NCBI GenBank assembly: GCA_003116975.1 | Contig: BGKB01000222.1 | Location: 1 to 64,000 of the forward strand | Reading direction: 5' to 3' | DNA from: Aurantiochytrium sp. KH105 | Lineage: Eukaryota; Sar; Bigyra; Thraustochytrida; Thraustochytriidae | Length of the DNA: 64,000 bases | Notes under the pieces: generated by a model | The model's database searches: none | What the model saw: the letters and a program-made list of their open reading frames with translations, nothing else | What the model was told of the DNA's origin: nothing | Program-made: the position numbers and the translations under genes | Shown here: piece by piece, positions 20,275-30,237 of the stretch | Position numbering within the stretch: position 1 is the stretch's first letter | Layout of the letters: every line of letters starts with the position of its first letter

Positions 20275-20841
20275 CGCAACGCACTGTAACGCACAGCACT
20301 GCGCACCAGCGCGACGCGCCAGGCCAAACGGCGTGCGACGCGACTACCACGAACGGTCCTTCAGGCCAGCGTAGCGAGAGCCGCGCGAGCGCGCGCGGAG
20401 TTCGAGTTCTGACTGATAGGGAGTGCTCGAGTGTTGGAGTGCAACGGTTGCGCAACCCAAATTCCACACGACGACAGATTCTATGATTCGATGTGGACTT
20501 TACGTGCCAGTGGCACAGGAAAGCGCTTTGGGGCTTGCGAGAAAGCGAATCTGCTCAAATTGACAGACACACGAGGCGCTGATTCGAAAAGGAGAGAAAG
20601 GTTGGTCGAACAGAACTATCCTCGTACGATTTCTTTTTTTTCGGTTCTAGCAAAGATAACGAACGACGCATTTCTGCGCGCCAAATTCAGATCCTTGTCG
20701 CCTTGCTTGCCTCATGGGCGCAAAGCCCCATTGCACAGCTGCTCAACACAAGTGGCCCAAAACTCAAAAGTACTGCATCGTCGCCAGGCCGCTGCCGCCC
20801 CGTATCGTAAAGGCACAGAACACGAACATATTCGCAATTCG
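20275..20841. other. spacer between Dsn1-like and MutS genes
   Basis: Promoter side of the Dsn1-like gene and 3' flank of MutS, both on the minus strand. No repeats or reading frames that I can support. Confidence 0.4.
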
Positions 20842-23800
20842 CTACGACGACGACGTTGACGAAGGCGGCGGTCGCAAGAGCGAGCCGAGATATTCTCGCA
20901 CAGCGCCAATGACGCGATCAGCATCAGCTTTGCTGAGCGCGTGAACGTCGAGCGCATCGAGCTTGGAGGACAGCTGTGGGAGCGAGAGCTGCGACCATTC
21001 TTCGCTGTCGATGTGGATCCCACCAGAGGGCGCTTCCACAGCGCCCGTCATCGGAGAGTTAGTCACAGCATCAGTCGCAGCATCAGCCTCAGCGCCATTG
21101 CGCGAGCTTTGAAGGCGAGTTTGATCGTCGAACTCGAGTAGGAGCTCCTCCGTGCGTCTGAGAACGGCCTCGGGAACATCCGCGAGACGAGCCGCGTGCA
21201 CACCATACGAGTTGTCAGCGATGCCAGTTTCAATCTCGTACATGTAAATGAGTTCGTTGGTTTTCTTGTCGAGAACGGAATTCATTTTGAGGAGTTCCAT
21301 GGCGCTGTCGTCGGGCGCGAGCAACGCGGGAAGCTGATGAAAGTGCGTGGCAAAGAGCGTGCGGCATCCAATGTCCACAAGGGCTTCAAGCACAGATTGC
21401 GCAATAGCGCAACCATCACGCGTTGAGGTTCCGCGACCAATCTCATCAACAATGACAAAGGACCGCGCGGTTGCCCGACGAAGAATTGCAGCGGTTTCCT
21501 CCATTTCGACCATAAAGGTCGATCGATCAGCGATGAGCTCGTCGGATGCGCCAACTCTACAAAAGAGGCGGTCCACGAGCCCGAGCGTTGCCTCTCTGGC
21601 CGGAACAAATGCGCCGATCTGGGCGAGAATAATTATGTGAGCGTTCTGACGGAGGTAGGTGCTCTTGCCCCCCATATTAGGGCCCGTGATGAGCCAAAGT
21701 GCGCGCGCGCTGTCGGCAGCAAGGTTGCCAGACGTCAGCGTCTCGTTTCGCGCAGCAAGCGAGATCGGATTGGGAACAAAGGAGCGTGGGGCGCCTCCAA
21801 ACCCACGACTTTGGCTCTCCACGACAAGGTGTCGACCCTGGGAAACGTGAGCAACGGGGGCGTCCACGATCATAGGTCGCACCAGGTTCATGTCTTCGGC
21901 CAAGACCGCGAAGCTGTTGACCACGTCAATCTCTGCGAGAGCTTCTGCAATCTCACGAATCCTCACTGCATTCATGCGCACCTGCGAAACCAGTTTCTTT
22001 GTGATGGCGGATTCGAGCGCAGCGACCTTGTCTGCTGCACGGAGCATATCGACCTCCAGATTGTTCAGTTCCTGATGGCGGAACCGTGAGCGACCGCGTA
22101 GCTCTTGCAGTTTGCGAAGCTCGGGCAGCTTATCCATGTGCTTGGCTTCCTTTGCAGGTACTTCAATGTAGAGCATGCCGTTGCGACGCATGCCTATTTT
22201 CAGCTGCTCAACCTTGAAGCGCTCCTTGAACTCTTGCTCCTTTTTCTGAACAATGCCGCGCTTGTCCCACTTAAGCTCGCGTGCTTTGTCAAGTTCTTCG
22301 GAATAACCTCGTTGTATATCACCAGGCACGAGATGAAGCAAGCCGTCCTCATTCTCGTCCTCCTCAGCCTTTTCAGTGGCGAACTCGTCGAGTGCGTCGC
22401 TCTTGGTGAAGGCCAACTCGATGGGCTCAATTACGAGGCCGCGGTCAAAGGCGTCAAAGAGATCGGCGTGCGAGGAGCGCAGCGTCCGAATTCGCTCGAC
22501 ACTTGTGAGCAGTGAGGACGTAGGCAGTTCGGCGGCCGAAGACGACAACGCCAGAGTAGAGTCAGCGAAGGGTTCGGCAGGATCTAGCTCGCTCAGCAAC
22601 GGCCACAATTCGTCGGCAAGAGCGCTCGCTTGATGCAAAGCGATCGCAAGGACGGCAAGGTCCCGTTTGAGCCACGTTGAGTCGACGATTCGCTGCAAGC
22701 TCCGGTGTGAATCTGCGAGGAGACCGAGGTGGTCTGAAATAATGTGACGAGCTTCGATCGAGGCCTGCAAGAACTCTACGGCGTCGTGGCGCGCCTGGAT
22801 GTGATCCCCATCGATGTAAGGGGCTCGCAGATTTGTGGCAAGGAGACGCGAGCCGCCAGGTGTAATCGTGCGGTCCACAGTATGTAGCAAGGATCCGCGC
22901 TTTCTGCCTGTCACTGTTTGCAGCACTTCGAGGCTCTTGAGCGCAGCTGGATCGATCTCCATGGCTGAAGCGCGCGCACTAAGAAAGTCGTTGCGCTGAC
23001 ACGCGGAGATGTGCGGCGTTGTGTCGCGCAGGACAAATTTGCCATACTCGAGAGCTCCAGCAAGCGCGCGACGTTCCGCCGTAGTCATGAGATCGAGTGG
23101 TACGAGATCGTGCGCAGCCGTTTGCTCTAAAAGTGAGTCGAGCTTGTCGTCGTGAAAGCTTTCCTCGGGCCGAAAAGACACGCAGCAGTTACCCAGAGAT
23201 GGGCAACGAATTGCATCGAGCTCGTATGGTTGCACATGAAAGATGTAGTCGGCATCGCAGCTATCGTCACTGGAAGTTGGCGATCGATTACGAATGCCTT
23301 CATCGACAGCAAGCACGGGGATGCCCGCGAGCTCGCGCGAGAGGATGACTTCTTTGGCGGAGAAGCGGGAGAGATTGAACTCGAGCTCCTTTGCAGAACC
23401 AAGAGGTGCAAGCGCAATTTCGCCCGTGGAGAGATCCATTTGAACAAGGCCAAAGGATGGCTTGGAGCCTTTGCCGTCGGAGGCGATGGAAACCAGATAG
23501 CTTGGTTCGCTTGAACTGAGAAACTCCTCATCTGTCACGGTGCCTGGTGTGAGGATGCGTCGTATTTCCCGAATCATTACCGTTGACTTTTCGCTGTCCT
23601 TTTTCATGTCCTTGTGCTGTTCGCAGACGGCAACTCGTACCTTTTTGTCGAGTACCTGCTGCAAGTAGCGATTCAAAACAGTGTGCGGGATGCCGCACAT
23701 GTACTCATTGTACCGCCTGCCCAAGGTGATTTGCAAGAGTTCAGAAACAGTTTTGGCGTCATCGAAAAAGCATTCGTAGAAATCGCCCATGCGAAAAAGG

Positions 23801-24228
23801 ATGAGGTGGTCTGGGAGCTCTTCCTTGAGCTCGAGAAATTGCGCTAAAATTGGCTTGGCCAGGGCCTTCTCGCGGCGCGCCTCTGCTCGTATCCTCTCCT
23901 TCTCCTCTTCTTGCAGCTTCAAAACAGCCTCAACAGGGGAAAGTTTTTGAGATTTTCTTCCTCTGCGAGTCGCTGCCGTCTTTGTCGTTTTGCTGGCAGA
24001 CTTTGTCACTTTCCTCGTTGTCGTCGACTCGGTGCGCGTCGAGGGCACGGTCGACGTCGATGCCGAGGTCGATGCCAATGCCGAGGTCGAGGTCGATGCT
24101 TCTGCCACTGCTGCTGCTGCCGACCTTGCTCTGCTTGGTGCTATAGCCGTCCACGCAGGTGTCCACGGAGCGCGCGACCATCTCCGCAGCGCAGCGCGCG
24201 CAGCCCCGCGGCCTGGCGCGCGCATCAT
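20842..24228 (-). CDS. MSH1: MutS homologue, mitochondrial MSH1-type
   Basis: 1128 aa from the ATG at 24228 (1142 aa from 24270). The chosen start gives 'MMRAPGRGAARAALRRWSR', rich in Arg/Ala with no acids, a typical mitochondrial presequence. A ~100-residue Ser/Thr/Lys linker follows. The mismatch-recognition motif is 'RMGDFYECFFDDA', which keeps the Phe-x-Glu used to read mispairs. Connector, lever and clamp regions follow at normal spacing. The ATPase has Walker A 'GPNMGGKST' (residue 863 of the long form), 'STFMVEMEET', Walker B 'FVIVDEIGRGTST' and 'TLFATHFHQL'. The recognition motif and presequence favour an organellar MutS over nuclear MSH2-6. No GIY-YIG domain of plant MSH1 is present. 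Divergent from the CWC24 gene. Confidence 0.88.
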   Translation of the reverse strand: MMRAPGRGAARAALRRWSRAPWTPAWTAIAPSRARSAAAAVAEASTSTSALASTSASTSTVPSTRTESTTTRKVTKSASKTTKTAATRRGRKSQKLSPVEAVLKLQEEEKERIRAEARREKALAKPILAQFLELKEELPDHLILFRMGDFYECFFDDAKTVSELLQITLGRRYNEYMCGIPHTVLNRYLQQVLDKKVRVAVCEQHKDMKKDSEKSTVMIREIRRILTPGTVTDEEFLSSSEPSYLVSIASDGKGSKPSFGLVQMDLSTGEIALAPLGSAKELEFNLSRFSAKEVILSRELAGIPVLAVDEGIRNRSPTSSDDSCDADYIFHVQPYELDAIRCPSLGNCCVSFRPEESFHDDKLDSLLEQTAAHDLVPLDLMTTAERRALAGALEYGKFVLRDTTPHISACQRNDFLSARASAMEIDPAALKSLEVLQTVTGRKRGSLLHTVDRTITPGGSRLLATNLRAPYIDGDHIQARHDAVEFLQASIEARHIISDHLGLLADSHRSLQRIVDSTWLKRDLAVLAIALHQASALADELWPLLSELDPAEPFADSTLALSSSAAELPTSSLLTSVERIRTLRSSHADLFDAFDRGLVIEPIELAFTKSDALDEFATEKAEEDENEDGLLHLVPGDIQRGYSEELDKARELKWDKRGIVQKKEQEFKERFKVEQLKIGMRRNGMLYIEVPAKEAKHMDKLPELRKLQELRGRSRFRHQELNNLEVDMLRAADKVAALESAITKKLVSQVRMNAVRIREIAEALAEIDVVNSFAVLAEDMNLVRPMIVDAPVAHVSQGRHLVVESQSRGFGGAPRSFVPNPISLAARNETLTSGNLAADSARALWLITGPNMGGKSTYLRQNAHIIILAQIGAFVPAREATLGLVDRLFCRVGASDELIADRSTFMVEMEETAAILRRATARSFVIVDEIGRGTSTRDGCAIAQSVLEALVDIGCRTLFATHFHQLPALLAPDDSAMELLKMNSVLDKKTNELIYMYEIETGIADNSYGVHAARLADVPEAVLRRTEELLLEFDDQTRLQSSRNGAEADAATDAVTNSPMTGAVEAPSGGIHIDSEEWSQLSLPQLSSKLDALDVHALSKADADRVIGAVREYLGSLLRPPPSSTSSS

Positions 24229-24270
24229 GACGGTCGTCTCAACGAGAAAGAGTTTGTTGGGTGGCTTCAT

Positions 24271-24350
24271 CGGGAGCGCTGCCGGGACTCGGTCTAACCG
24301 TAAACAAATTTTTTTATAAATAAAAAAATCGAAAAAATATCGAAAAAAAA
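24271..24350. promoter_or_regulatory. compact bidirectional promoter, AT-rich
   Basis: The start codons of MutS (-) and CWC24/RNF113 (+) lie about 80-165 bases apart depending on starts. The gap contains a strikingly AT-rich stretch at about 24301-24350, with a TATA-like 'tttataaataaa' and A-runs, in an otherwise GC-rich region. Confidence 0.5.
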
Positions 24351-24392
24351 ATGCCTTGGCAGACTCGAGTTGAAGCGTGTATCGGCTGCGCG

Positions 24393-25343
24393 ATGTTCAA
24401 GAAGCGCAGGAAGCGCGCGCGCGAGGGCGCGACGGACGCCAGTGGCAGCGAGAGTCGCGCATTCTCGCTAGCAAACGAAGCGCGCGAAGACGCGAACCAG
24501 GATCGCCGCTCCGGCCGCGCGGACGAAGATGACGGACCTGGGAACAAACTCGCCACCACAACAGGCTCGAGGTCACCGTCGCCGCTGCAAGCGGGCGAGC
24601 CGAGACGGCCAGCTACGAAGACAGTCTCCAACGAGGATGACGATGACGATGACGGCGCGGTGCTGGTCCCTGTGAGTAAACTGGGCGGTAACAAAAGGGC
24701 TAGCGCGGGCGCCGGAAGCGTGTCGGCGAGCTCTGGAAAACCAGCCGTCACAGGTCAAGCTTTACGCGAAGCGCAGCAGCAGACCGTGTCTGTAAAATCT
24801 GAGTCAGAAAAGCTGCAAGAGCAAGAGAAACAAGAAGAGGAGCAACGTATGACGAAAACTAAAAAGCCAACGAGTCGCTATGGGCCACGAAGCGCCACAG
24901 CCAATATCAAGACCACTGTCATGATGGACTACCAACCTGATGTCTGCAAAGATTACAAGGAGACGGGATACTGTGGCTTTGGCGACAGTTGCAAGTTCAT
25001 TCATGACCGAGGCGACTACAAGTCTGGCTGGGAGCTAGAGAAAGAGTGGCAAATTTCGGAGCGCAAGCGAAAGGACGATTTGCGGGCAGGCATACTTGGA
25101 GACGACGAAGACGAAGCGGCTGACGCGGATGCGAGCGGTGGAAAGAAACGGAAACGGGATATTCCCTTTGCCTGCCATCTGTGTCGCCAACCTTTCACCA
25201 AGCCAGTCGTTACGCTCTGTGGACATTACTTTTGTCGCAAGTGCGCATTTGCGCACAACGCCAAGAGTGGTCGCTGTGCTGTTTGCGGGAAACCGACCAA
25301 GGGGATTTTCAATGCCGCTGACGAGATCCTCGCAAACACATAA
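24393..25343 (+). CDS. CWC24: CWC24/RNF113 splicing factor (CCCH zinc finger + RING)
   Basis: 316 aa from the ATG at 24393 ('MFKKRRKRAREG', like the family's N-terminal 'FKK' block); 330 aa from 24351. The N-terminal half is disordered. A CCCH finger follows within 'YQPDVCKDYKETGYCGFGDS', with Cys-x8-Cys-x5-Cys-x3-His spacing. The C-terminal RING ('CHLCRQPFTKPVVTLCGHYF', then 'CRKCAF' and 'CAVCGKPTKGIFN') has all eight zinc ligands. CWC24/RNF113A joins the spliceosome around the Bact stage near the 5' splice site, and RNF113A has ubiquitin-ligase activity. Domain order, spacing and linker match human RNF113A closely. Confidence 0.93.
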   Translation: MFKKRRKRAREGATDASGSESRAFSLANEAREDANQDRRSGRADEDDGPGNKLATTTGSRSPSPLQAGEPRRPATKTVSNEDDDDDDGAVLVPVSKLGGNKRASAGAGSVSASSGKPAVTGQALREAQQQTVSVKSESEKLQEQEKQEEEQRMTKTKKPTSRYGPRSATANIKTTVMMDYQPDVCKDYKETGYCGFGDSCKFIHDRGDYKSGWELEKEWQISERKRKDDLRAGILGDDEDEAADADASGGKKRKRDIPFACHLCRQPFTKPVVTLCGHYFCRKCAFAHNAKSGRCAVCGKPTKGIFNAADEILANT

Positions 25344-25487
25344 GTGGTTGCTGGACAAGAACGTGACACATTGCAAGGATTCTTTGCTTGTAAATCATAA
25401 TTTTTAAGGGCAGATGCATCAAGAAACAAAAGAAGCGATAGGTTTCCTTTTGTTTTGGTTTGTTTTTTCCGACGAGAGGGCGGCAAG

Positions 25488-27923
25488 TTAGGCTTTGGTT
25501 TTCTCCTCTTGCTTTGGACCAGGGTCAGCACTGGGGATGGTCTCTTTTGTCACCGCTGCACTCGGCGCTTTTTGCTTTGGAGCCTGCTTCTTGCTGGGCT
25601 GCTGCGAGCGCAGGGTGTTCGGCTGCTCGGTGGCCTTATTAGGGCCTACATTCTCAGCAGGGGCATCTTTGACAGAGGAGGTTACGGGTTTCTGCTTGTT
25701 CGACCCCTTGGCCTTATGGTTGTTTCGCTTGGGCTTGGTGCTGGGCCCCGTGGGCTGGCCCCGCTCCTGCTGCTTTTCAAGAACCGGAGCAGTGGGTGCC
25801 GGCACCTCCTCCGAGGGAGAGGACGACTTGGACGCCTCGCCAGTCGCATCTGTCGCAGCTTTGCTCTTATTTTTACCGCCGCGTTTTCCCTTGGACGATA
25901 CGGACGCCTTTTGTTGCTGCGGAGCAGGACCAGGAGCAGGAACGGCAGCAGGAGCAGCGGCACTCTTTTCAGACTGCGAAGATTGCGCTTCTGGTTGTTT
26001 GCTGGGCTTTGCCGTTTCCCCTTGTTGCGATTTTTGCTGTTTCTTTGACTTCGTTTCACCATTGACGGCCTTGGATTTCGAACCATGTGCAGATTTCGCA
26101 GTAGCTTTTGCAGTTTTTGGCTCAGAAGCAGAGACAGACGAGGACGAGGAAGACGAAGAGGAAGGGGCTTTCTTTGCGGAGGCCTTGGGTGCCTTGGCGT
26201 CGTCACTTGCCGGAGTAGCGCTGGATGTTGACTCGGAAGAGGTCGTTGCCGCGGGCGCAGCGGCAGCCGCTTGCTTACGCTGTTGCTTTCTCTTCGCCTT
26301 CGACTTTGATGCTTTCGAGGGGACTTGCTCCTGAGTCTTTTCCTTTTCCAATTCCGAAGACGCATTGGCGGTCTCTTTTGTCGAGGTCTGCTTCTTTTCT
26401 TTGGGTTCAGAAGCAGGTTTTGGCACGGCTGCCTTGCTGCTTGCAGGAACGGGTGGTTTTGCTTCCGTGGTGGTTTTGCCCTCGTTTGCCTCCTGCGCAG
26501 CAGCAGCCTTGTTGGCCTTGGACTTATTCTTGGATGCTTTTGTCGACTTTGTCGGACCAGAGGTCGTCGCTGACTCCGCCTTTCTCATTTGTGATTTTGC
26601 CCCCTTCTCCTGCTGCGATGAGTCCTTGTCCGAAGAAGGTTTGCTTGCTTTGGCTTTTCCTCCGTTTTCGTTCGTGGCTGTAGCAGCCCCCTTCGACTCG
26701 CTTGCTGGGTCCGCAGCGGCAGCGGCAGTGGTAGCGACAGCGGGAGCCTTTTTCTTTTTCTTGTTGTTATTAGAACTCGATGGGTTGGCGCGAGCTGGCT
26801 GAACCACCTTATCCTTCGCTGATGTTGTTGCATCGTCGCGAACAGCTTGCTGAGACTGCGCTTGCTTGGGGCCCTGTGGCTGGCCTGCCCCACGTGCAGC
26901 GGCAGACGTTCCGGCCTTCGGGGCCTTGTTGTTTGCGACATTGTTGTTCTTGGACCCGTGCTGATGCTCCATTTTGGTCTTGTTTTTATTAGTGTTGTTC
27001 TTGGTGGTGGTCGCGAGTTCGGTCACCTTGACCGAGGACGCGCCGGAGCCACGACTGCGGTTACTGGCGTCGTCGCCCGAGCTCTGAAAGCCATCTCTGC
27101 GCTGCTGCCGAGGACGGGGACCATTGTGCCCAGCAAAGTCGCGGTAGTTGGCATCAATCGCGGACAGCTGGCGTTGAATATTGGCCTCGTTCACGCGGAG
27201 AGAAGACATTTTCTGTTCGTAGTCAAGTTGAGTCTCGACGAGATCTTGCGCGAGCTGCACCGCCTTTTTTGTACCAACAATGCGCAAAAACCTGTCCTTT
27301 TCCACCATAATATTCACGCAGCCAGACTTGCGCATGATCTCCGCGATGTTTCGGCCGCGCTCGCCAATAATCGTTCGGGGCTGACCGGGTTGCAGCGGAA
27401 GCGCAATCTCTTCGTACTCGAGCATGTCGCGCGCACGGCGCACAGCTTCTGGGTCGCGCCCGCGAATTCGGACGACGCGCGTGCGAGCGTCCACGATGAT
27501 GCGCTCCACGCCAGTATCTTCCTTGACCTTGGTCACGCGCGCACCGCCTTTTCCAATAACGAGACCAATGAGGTTTTCTGGGACAGAGAATTCTACGCGC
27601 TGGCCGGTCTCGAACTCAGCATTGGTCGCGCGCAGGTCCTCTTCCATTTTCTCCGTCTGCTGCTTTCGCTGCTGGTACTCAATTTGGAACGAGAGGTGCG
27701 TCTCCAGCAAAGACCGCGCGGCTCTCAAGCAGTCTGCGGACGCGGCCGAGATCTGGAAACTCGCCTTGCCCGGGCGGGCGCTGACGAGGTCAATCGCCGT
27801 GGCATCTGTCTTGCCACGGATCTTCTCTGCGACGGCCTTAGCGTCATCGGATTGAGACCATTGCAAGAGCTCGTACGGAACGCTCACGCCGTCGCGGAGA
27901 TCGCCGCCGCCGGCGCCTGCCAT
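25488..27923 (-). CDS. FMRP/FXR-family KH RNA-binding protein with long low-complexity tail
   Basis: 811 aa. KH1 spans ~111-175 with the GxxG loop 'IGKGG' (123-127). KH2 spans ~176-236 with loop 'GERG' (187-190). Immediately after KH2 comes 'YEQKMSSLRVNEANIQRQL', matching the helix that follows KH2 in FMRP/FXR proteins. The segment before KH1 also resembles the family. Residues ~265-811 are Ala/Lys/Ser/Gln-rich disorder with homopolymeric runs, a likely condensate-forming tail. The N-terminal tandem Tudor/Agenet domains of animal FMRP are absent. FMRP-family proteins bind mRNA and repress translation in granules. The family assignment rests on KH order and flanks; other KH proteins remain possible. 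Confidence 0.75.
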   Translation of the reverse strand: MAGAGGGDLRDGVSVPYELLQWSQSDDAKAVAEKIRGKTDATAIDLVSARPGKASFQISAASADCLRAARSLLETHLSFQIEYQQRKQQTEKMEEDLRATNAEFETGQRVEFSVPENLIGLVIGKGGARVTKVKEDTGVERIIVDARTRVVRIRGRDPEAVRRARDMLEYEEIALPLQPGQPRTIIGERGRNIAEIMRKSGCVNIMVEKDRFLRIVGTKKAVQLAQDLVETQLDYEQKMSSLRVNEANIQRQLSAIDANYRDFAGHNGPRPRQQRRDGFQSSGDDASNRSRGSGASSVKVTELATTTKNNTNKNKTKMEHQHGSKNNNVANNKAPKAGTSAAARGAGQPQGPKQAQSQQAVRDDATTSAKDKVVQPARANPSSSNNNKKKKKAPAVATTAAAAADPASESKGAATATNENGGKAKASKPSSDKDSSQQEKGAKSQMRKAESATTSGPTKSTKASKNKSKANKAAAAQEANEGKTTTEAKPPVPASSKAAVPKPASEPKEKKQTSTKETANASSELEKEKTQEQVPSKASKSKAKRKQQRKQAAAAAPAATTSSESTSSATPASDDAKAPKASAKKAPSSSSSSSSSVSASEPKTAKATAKSAHGSKSKAVNGETKSKKQQKSQQGETAKPSKQPEAQSSQSEKSAAAPAAVPAPGPAPQQQKASVSSKGKRGGKNKSKAATDATGEASKSSSPSEEVPAPTAPVLEKQQERGQPTGPSTKPKRNNHKAKGSNKQKPVTSSVKDAPAENVGPNKATEQPNTLRSQQPSKKQAPKQKAPSAAVTKETIPSADPGPKQEEKTKA

Positions 27924-28531
27924 CTCGCTCCCCCTCCGCTCTCACGCCCGCTCTCGCTCTTTCCGCACGAGGGCCGTCGCCGTTCTGGTCTCTGTCGTCG
28001 ACCTTCTTTTCGCCGCCGGACTTTCTTTCTCCGTTCAGCCTTGGCTTTGCGCGGGAACGAAAGCAAGACCGCGCGCGAAGACCCTGGCTGTCTTTCCGCG
28101 CGGCGTCGCCTGCGCTGCCGCGGCCCCTTCGCGTCCCTGCGCTGCGCTGCGCTGCGCCGTGCCGTACCGCGCCGTGCCGTGCGCCGTGTTGCCCTTTTGG
28201 GATCTGGCGCCGGTTGCCGCCTCGGCCGCGCGCCTTCCGGGTCTGCTTTCATTCGCGCCCGCTCTCCGCTTCTGCCGACCTTCCCCGCCCAACGGACGCT
28301 GCCCACTCCCTACTGCCGCAACCGGCTCGCTCTGGGTCCGGTACGAGATCGCTGCTCCGGGGAAACATGTATCTCCGAAAGAAACCACACTTAAAGTTAT
28401 AGTCTGACTGTGAGAAAGGAAGTCCGTGATTTCCCCGATACGCCGAGAAAGGGTTGTGCGGATAGTGACTGACTGACTGACAGATTGAGCTTGACAAGAC
28501 AGATCGGGGACGTTGGACTCGAGGATGGAGA
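27924..28531. promoter_or_regulatory. GC-rich divergent promoter region
   Basis: Lies between the FXR-like gene (-) and the secreted-protein gene (+). It is very GC-rich. GCGCTGC/GCCGTGCC repeats occur near 28140-28190. No independent gene is supported; long frames here are by-products of GC content. Confidence 0.5.
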
Positions 28532-29374
28532 ATGGCACGACGCTTGGCAGTGGCGGCGGCGCCAGCCAGCGCGCTGCGGGCGACGGTTCTGGCGCTGCTC
28601 ATGTGGATGATTTGCGGAGGTATTGATAGTGATCGCGGTCGCTTTGTGGCAGAGGCTGCGGAATATGCTGGTGCGCGTGAGGTCTGGAACCTTGCGGCAA
28701 AGCTAGAAGCCAAAGGCCTGCCGCACAGCGCTGCGGCGTTGCGGCGAGCAGAAGAGGTATGTCGGGCGTGAGATTCTGTGGTTCTTGGTTCGGGATAATG
28801 CCATCCTTTTCTCCTTGTAGAATAGAAGATCGCTGACATTGGGCTCGTGAAATCTTGACAGGATTGCAACGTGGTCAAGCGAAATCGATATCTCGGATTC
28901 CGCTTTGAAATCTCCAAGTGGATCACCATCGATAATTTGAACGATGCGGTACCGTCTAATCTTGATGAAAACGATCAAGGCATGCAGTCGTGGAGGCTGC
29001 GAAGGGCACAAGCCGCGATCAAACGTAAAGCTGACGAACTTTTCTGCTTTGGCTGGACGCAATTTATCGGCGAGCCACATCCACGTGTTGTCGGAGAAGC
29101 GCGCTGCGGAGTTAGAGCTGGCGACGATTTATTGTACTGGCTCGAAGGGCATGCCGGGAGTGACCTTTACGCGCACGTGTATGATGACACGAAGATCAGC
29201 CTGCACTTTCCAGATTTCGAGATCCTCGAGCCTTCGCGTGAAACCTGTTTTTCCGAGCCTCCACACGCGTGTGAAGATCCGTCTTTGTTCACGCAACGTC
29301 TCGTTTCTCCGGATATCATTTGGCTCACGACGAGAAATTCGGGCCAGTGTTATGTCGATGAAGACGCAGAGTAA
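28532..29374 (+). CDS. unknown secreted/ER protein, two exons
   Basis: Exon 1 is 28532-28756 and exon 2 is 28862-29374, giving 245 aa. The 105-base intron (28757-28861) starts 'gtatgt' and ends 'cttgacag', phase 0. Without splicing the frame stops shortly after 'EEVCRA'; with splicing it reads '...ALRRAEEDCNVVKRNRYL'. The N-terminus 'MARRLAVAAAPASALRATVL' followed by a hydrophobic run to about residue 30 is a signal peptide or membrane anchor. The mature part has several cysteines ('FCFGW', 'ARCGV', 'ETCFSEPPHACEDP', 'GQCY'), consistent with disulfides. I recognise no family. Exon 1 could instead join at 'ttgtag' (28820), but that loses the long frame. Confidence 0.7.
28757..28861 (+). other. 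intron of the unknown secreted-protein gene
   Basis: GT-AG, 105 bases, phase 0, donor 'gtatgt', acceptor 'gacag'. Confidence 0.7.
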
Positions 29375-29636
29375 AAAGAAAAAGCCTACGTCGTCTTTAT
29401 TACTAATTATTATTATTTGGTTTTGGTTTTGCTCTGCTCGACTTTGCTTGTGTGATTGATGTATTCTAAACGAAGCAAGTCTTATACGCACGGTCAACAT
29501 TTTGTAGAAAACTCTGCTTGCTGCTGGCCGATCGCGTTCGCGAATGCGAGGCAAGCTCTGCAACTTCTTGTTGTTGTTTCTTTCTAGTATACTCACTCAT
29601 TGTCAAATCAAGCACCAAAACTCAAATCTATGCATG

Positions 29637-30237
29637 ATGAGCGCCTCTTCTGTCGAGTCGATCCAGAAGCGCCGGCAGCAAGTACAGGCGGCCTTGGAGG
29701 CCGTCCACAAGCAGCTGGGCGACCTCGAGAACCGGTACGTGCATCCGCTCCCGCGCTCTGCTGCCATCGGCCCCGCTCGCGGCAGCGCGCGAGACCAGCC
29801 ATGAGCTCAACGAGACCATCTGCTGACGGTGGCTTCGCTGGTTTATCTTTCGCGCGTGACGATGCTCGTTTGCGCGCGCGCACACGCACGCACGCACGGA
29901 CGCACGCGCGCATGGCGACGTCCTCATTGCTTTTCCTTTTCCCCGACGGCGCAGTTATTTGGAGGAGACCGGGACGACGGGCAACGTTGTGCGCGGCTGG
30001 GAAGGCTATATTGATAGCAAGCCTCGGGCTACGCTGACAAACAAGAAGGAAAAGCGTCTTAAGCCGAGCGAGCGGATATTTTCCTACTCGTCTGCGACAG
30101 CGCCGGACGAGATCACATCCGAGACGGGTCAGACGCAGACTCCGAGCCCTGTACCAAAACGTGGTGCAACGGGTACGGCCACAAGTCGTAAACGTGGACC
30201 CTCAAAACGAAAACGTCTTGCCGAAGAGGAGGATTGA
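29637..30237 (+). CDS. MEAF6: Eaf6/MEAF6, NuA4-type histone acetyltransferase subunit
   Basis: Exon 1 is 29637-29734 and exon 2 is 29955-30237, giving 126 aa. The 220-base intron starts 'gtacgt' and ends 'ggcgcag', phase 2. Splicing creates 'LGDLENRYLEETGTTGNVVR', continuing 'GWEGYIDSKPRA', which is the Eaf6 core (coiled coil, then Y-L-E-T ... G-N-I/V-I/V-x-G-W-x-G-Y). The N-terminal coiled coil is 'SIQKRRQQVQAALEAVHKQL'. The tail ends in a basic nuclear-localisation-like stretch ('KRGPSKRKRLAEEED'). Eaf6 is a small scaffold subunit of NuA4 and MOZ/HBO1 acetyltransferases. An ATG at 29634 would add one Met. Confidence 0.9.
29735..29954 (+). other. intron of the Eaf6 gene
   Basis: GT-AG, 220 bases, phase 2. 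It contains a GCGC/ACGCACGC-rich run near 29870-29910. Confidence 0.85.

Noticed and set aside
26847..28394. 515-codon plus-strand frame
   Set aside because: Antisense to the KH domains of the FXR-like gene, which is clearly the coding strand.
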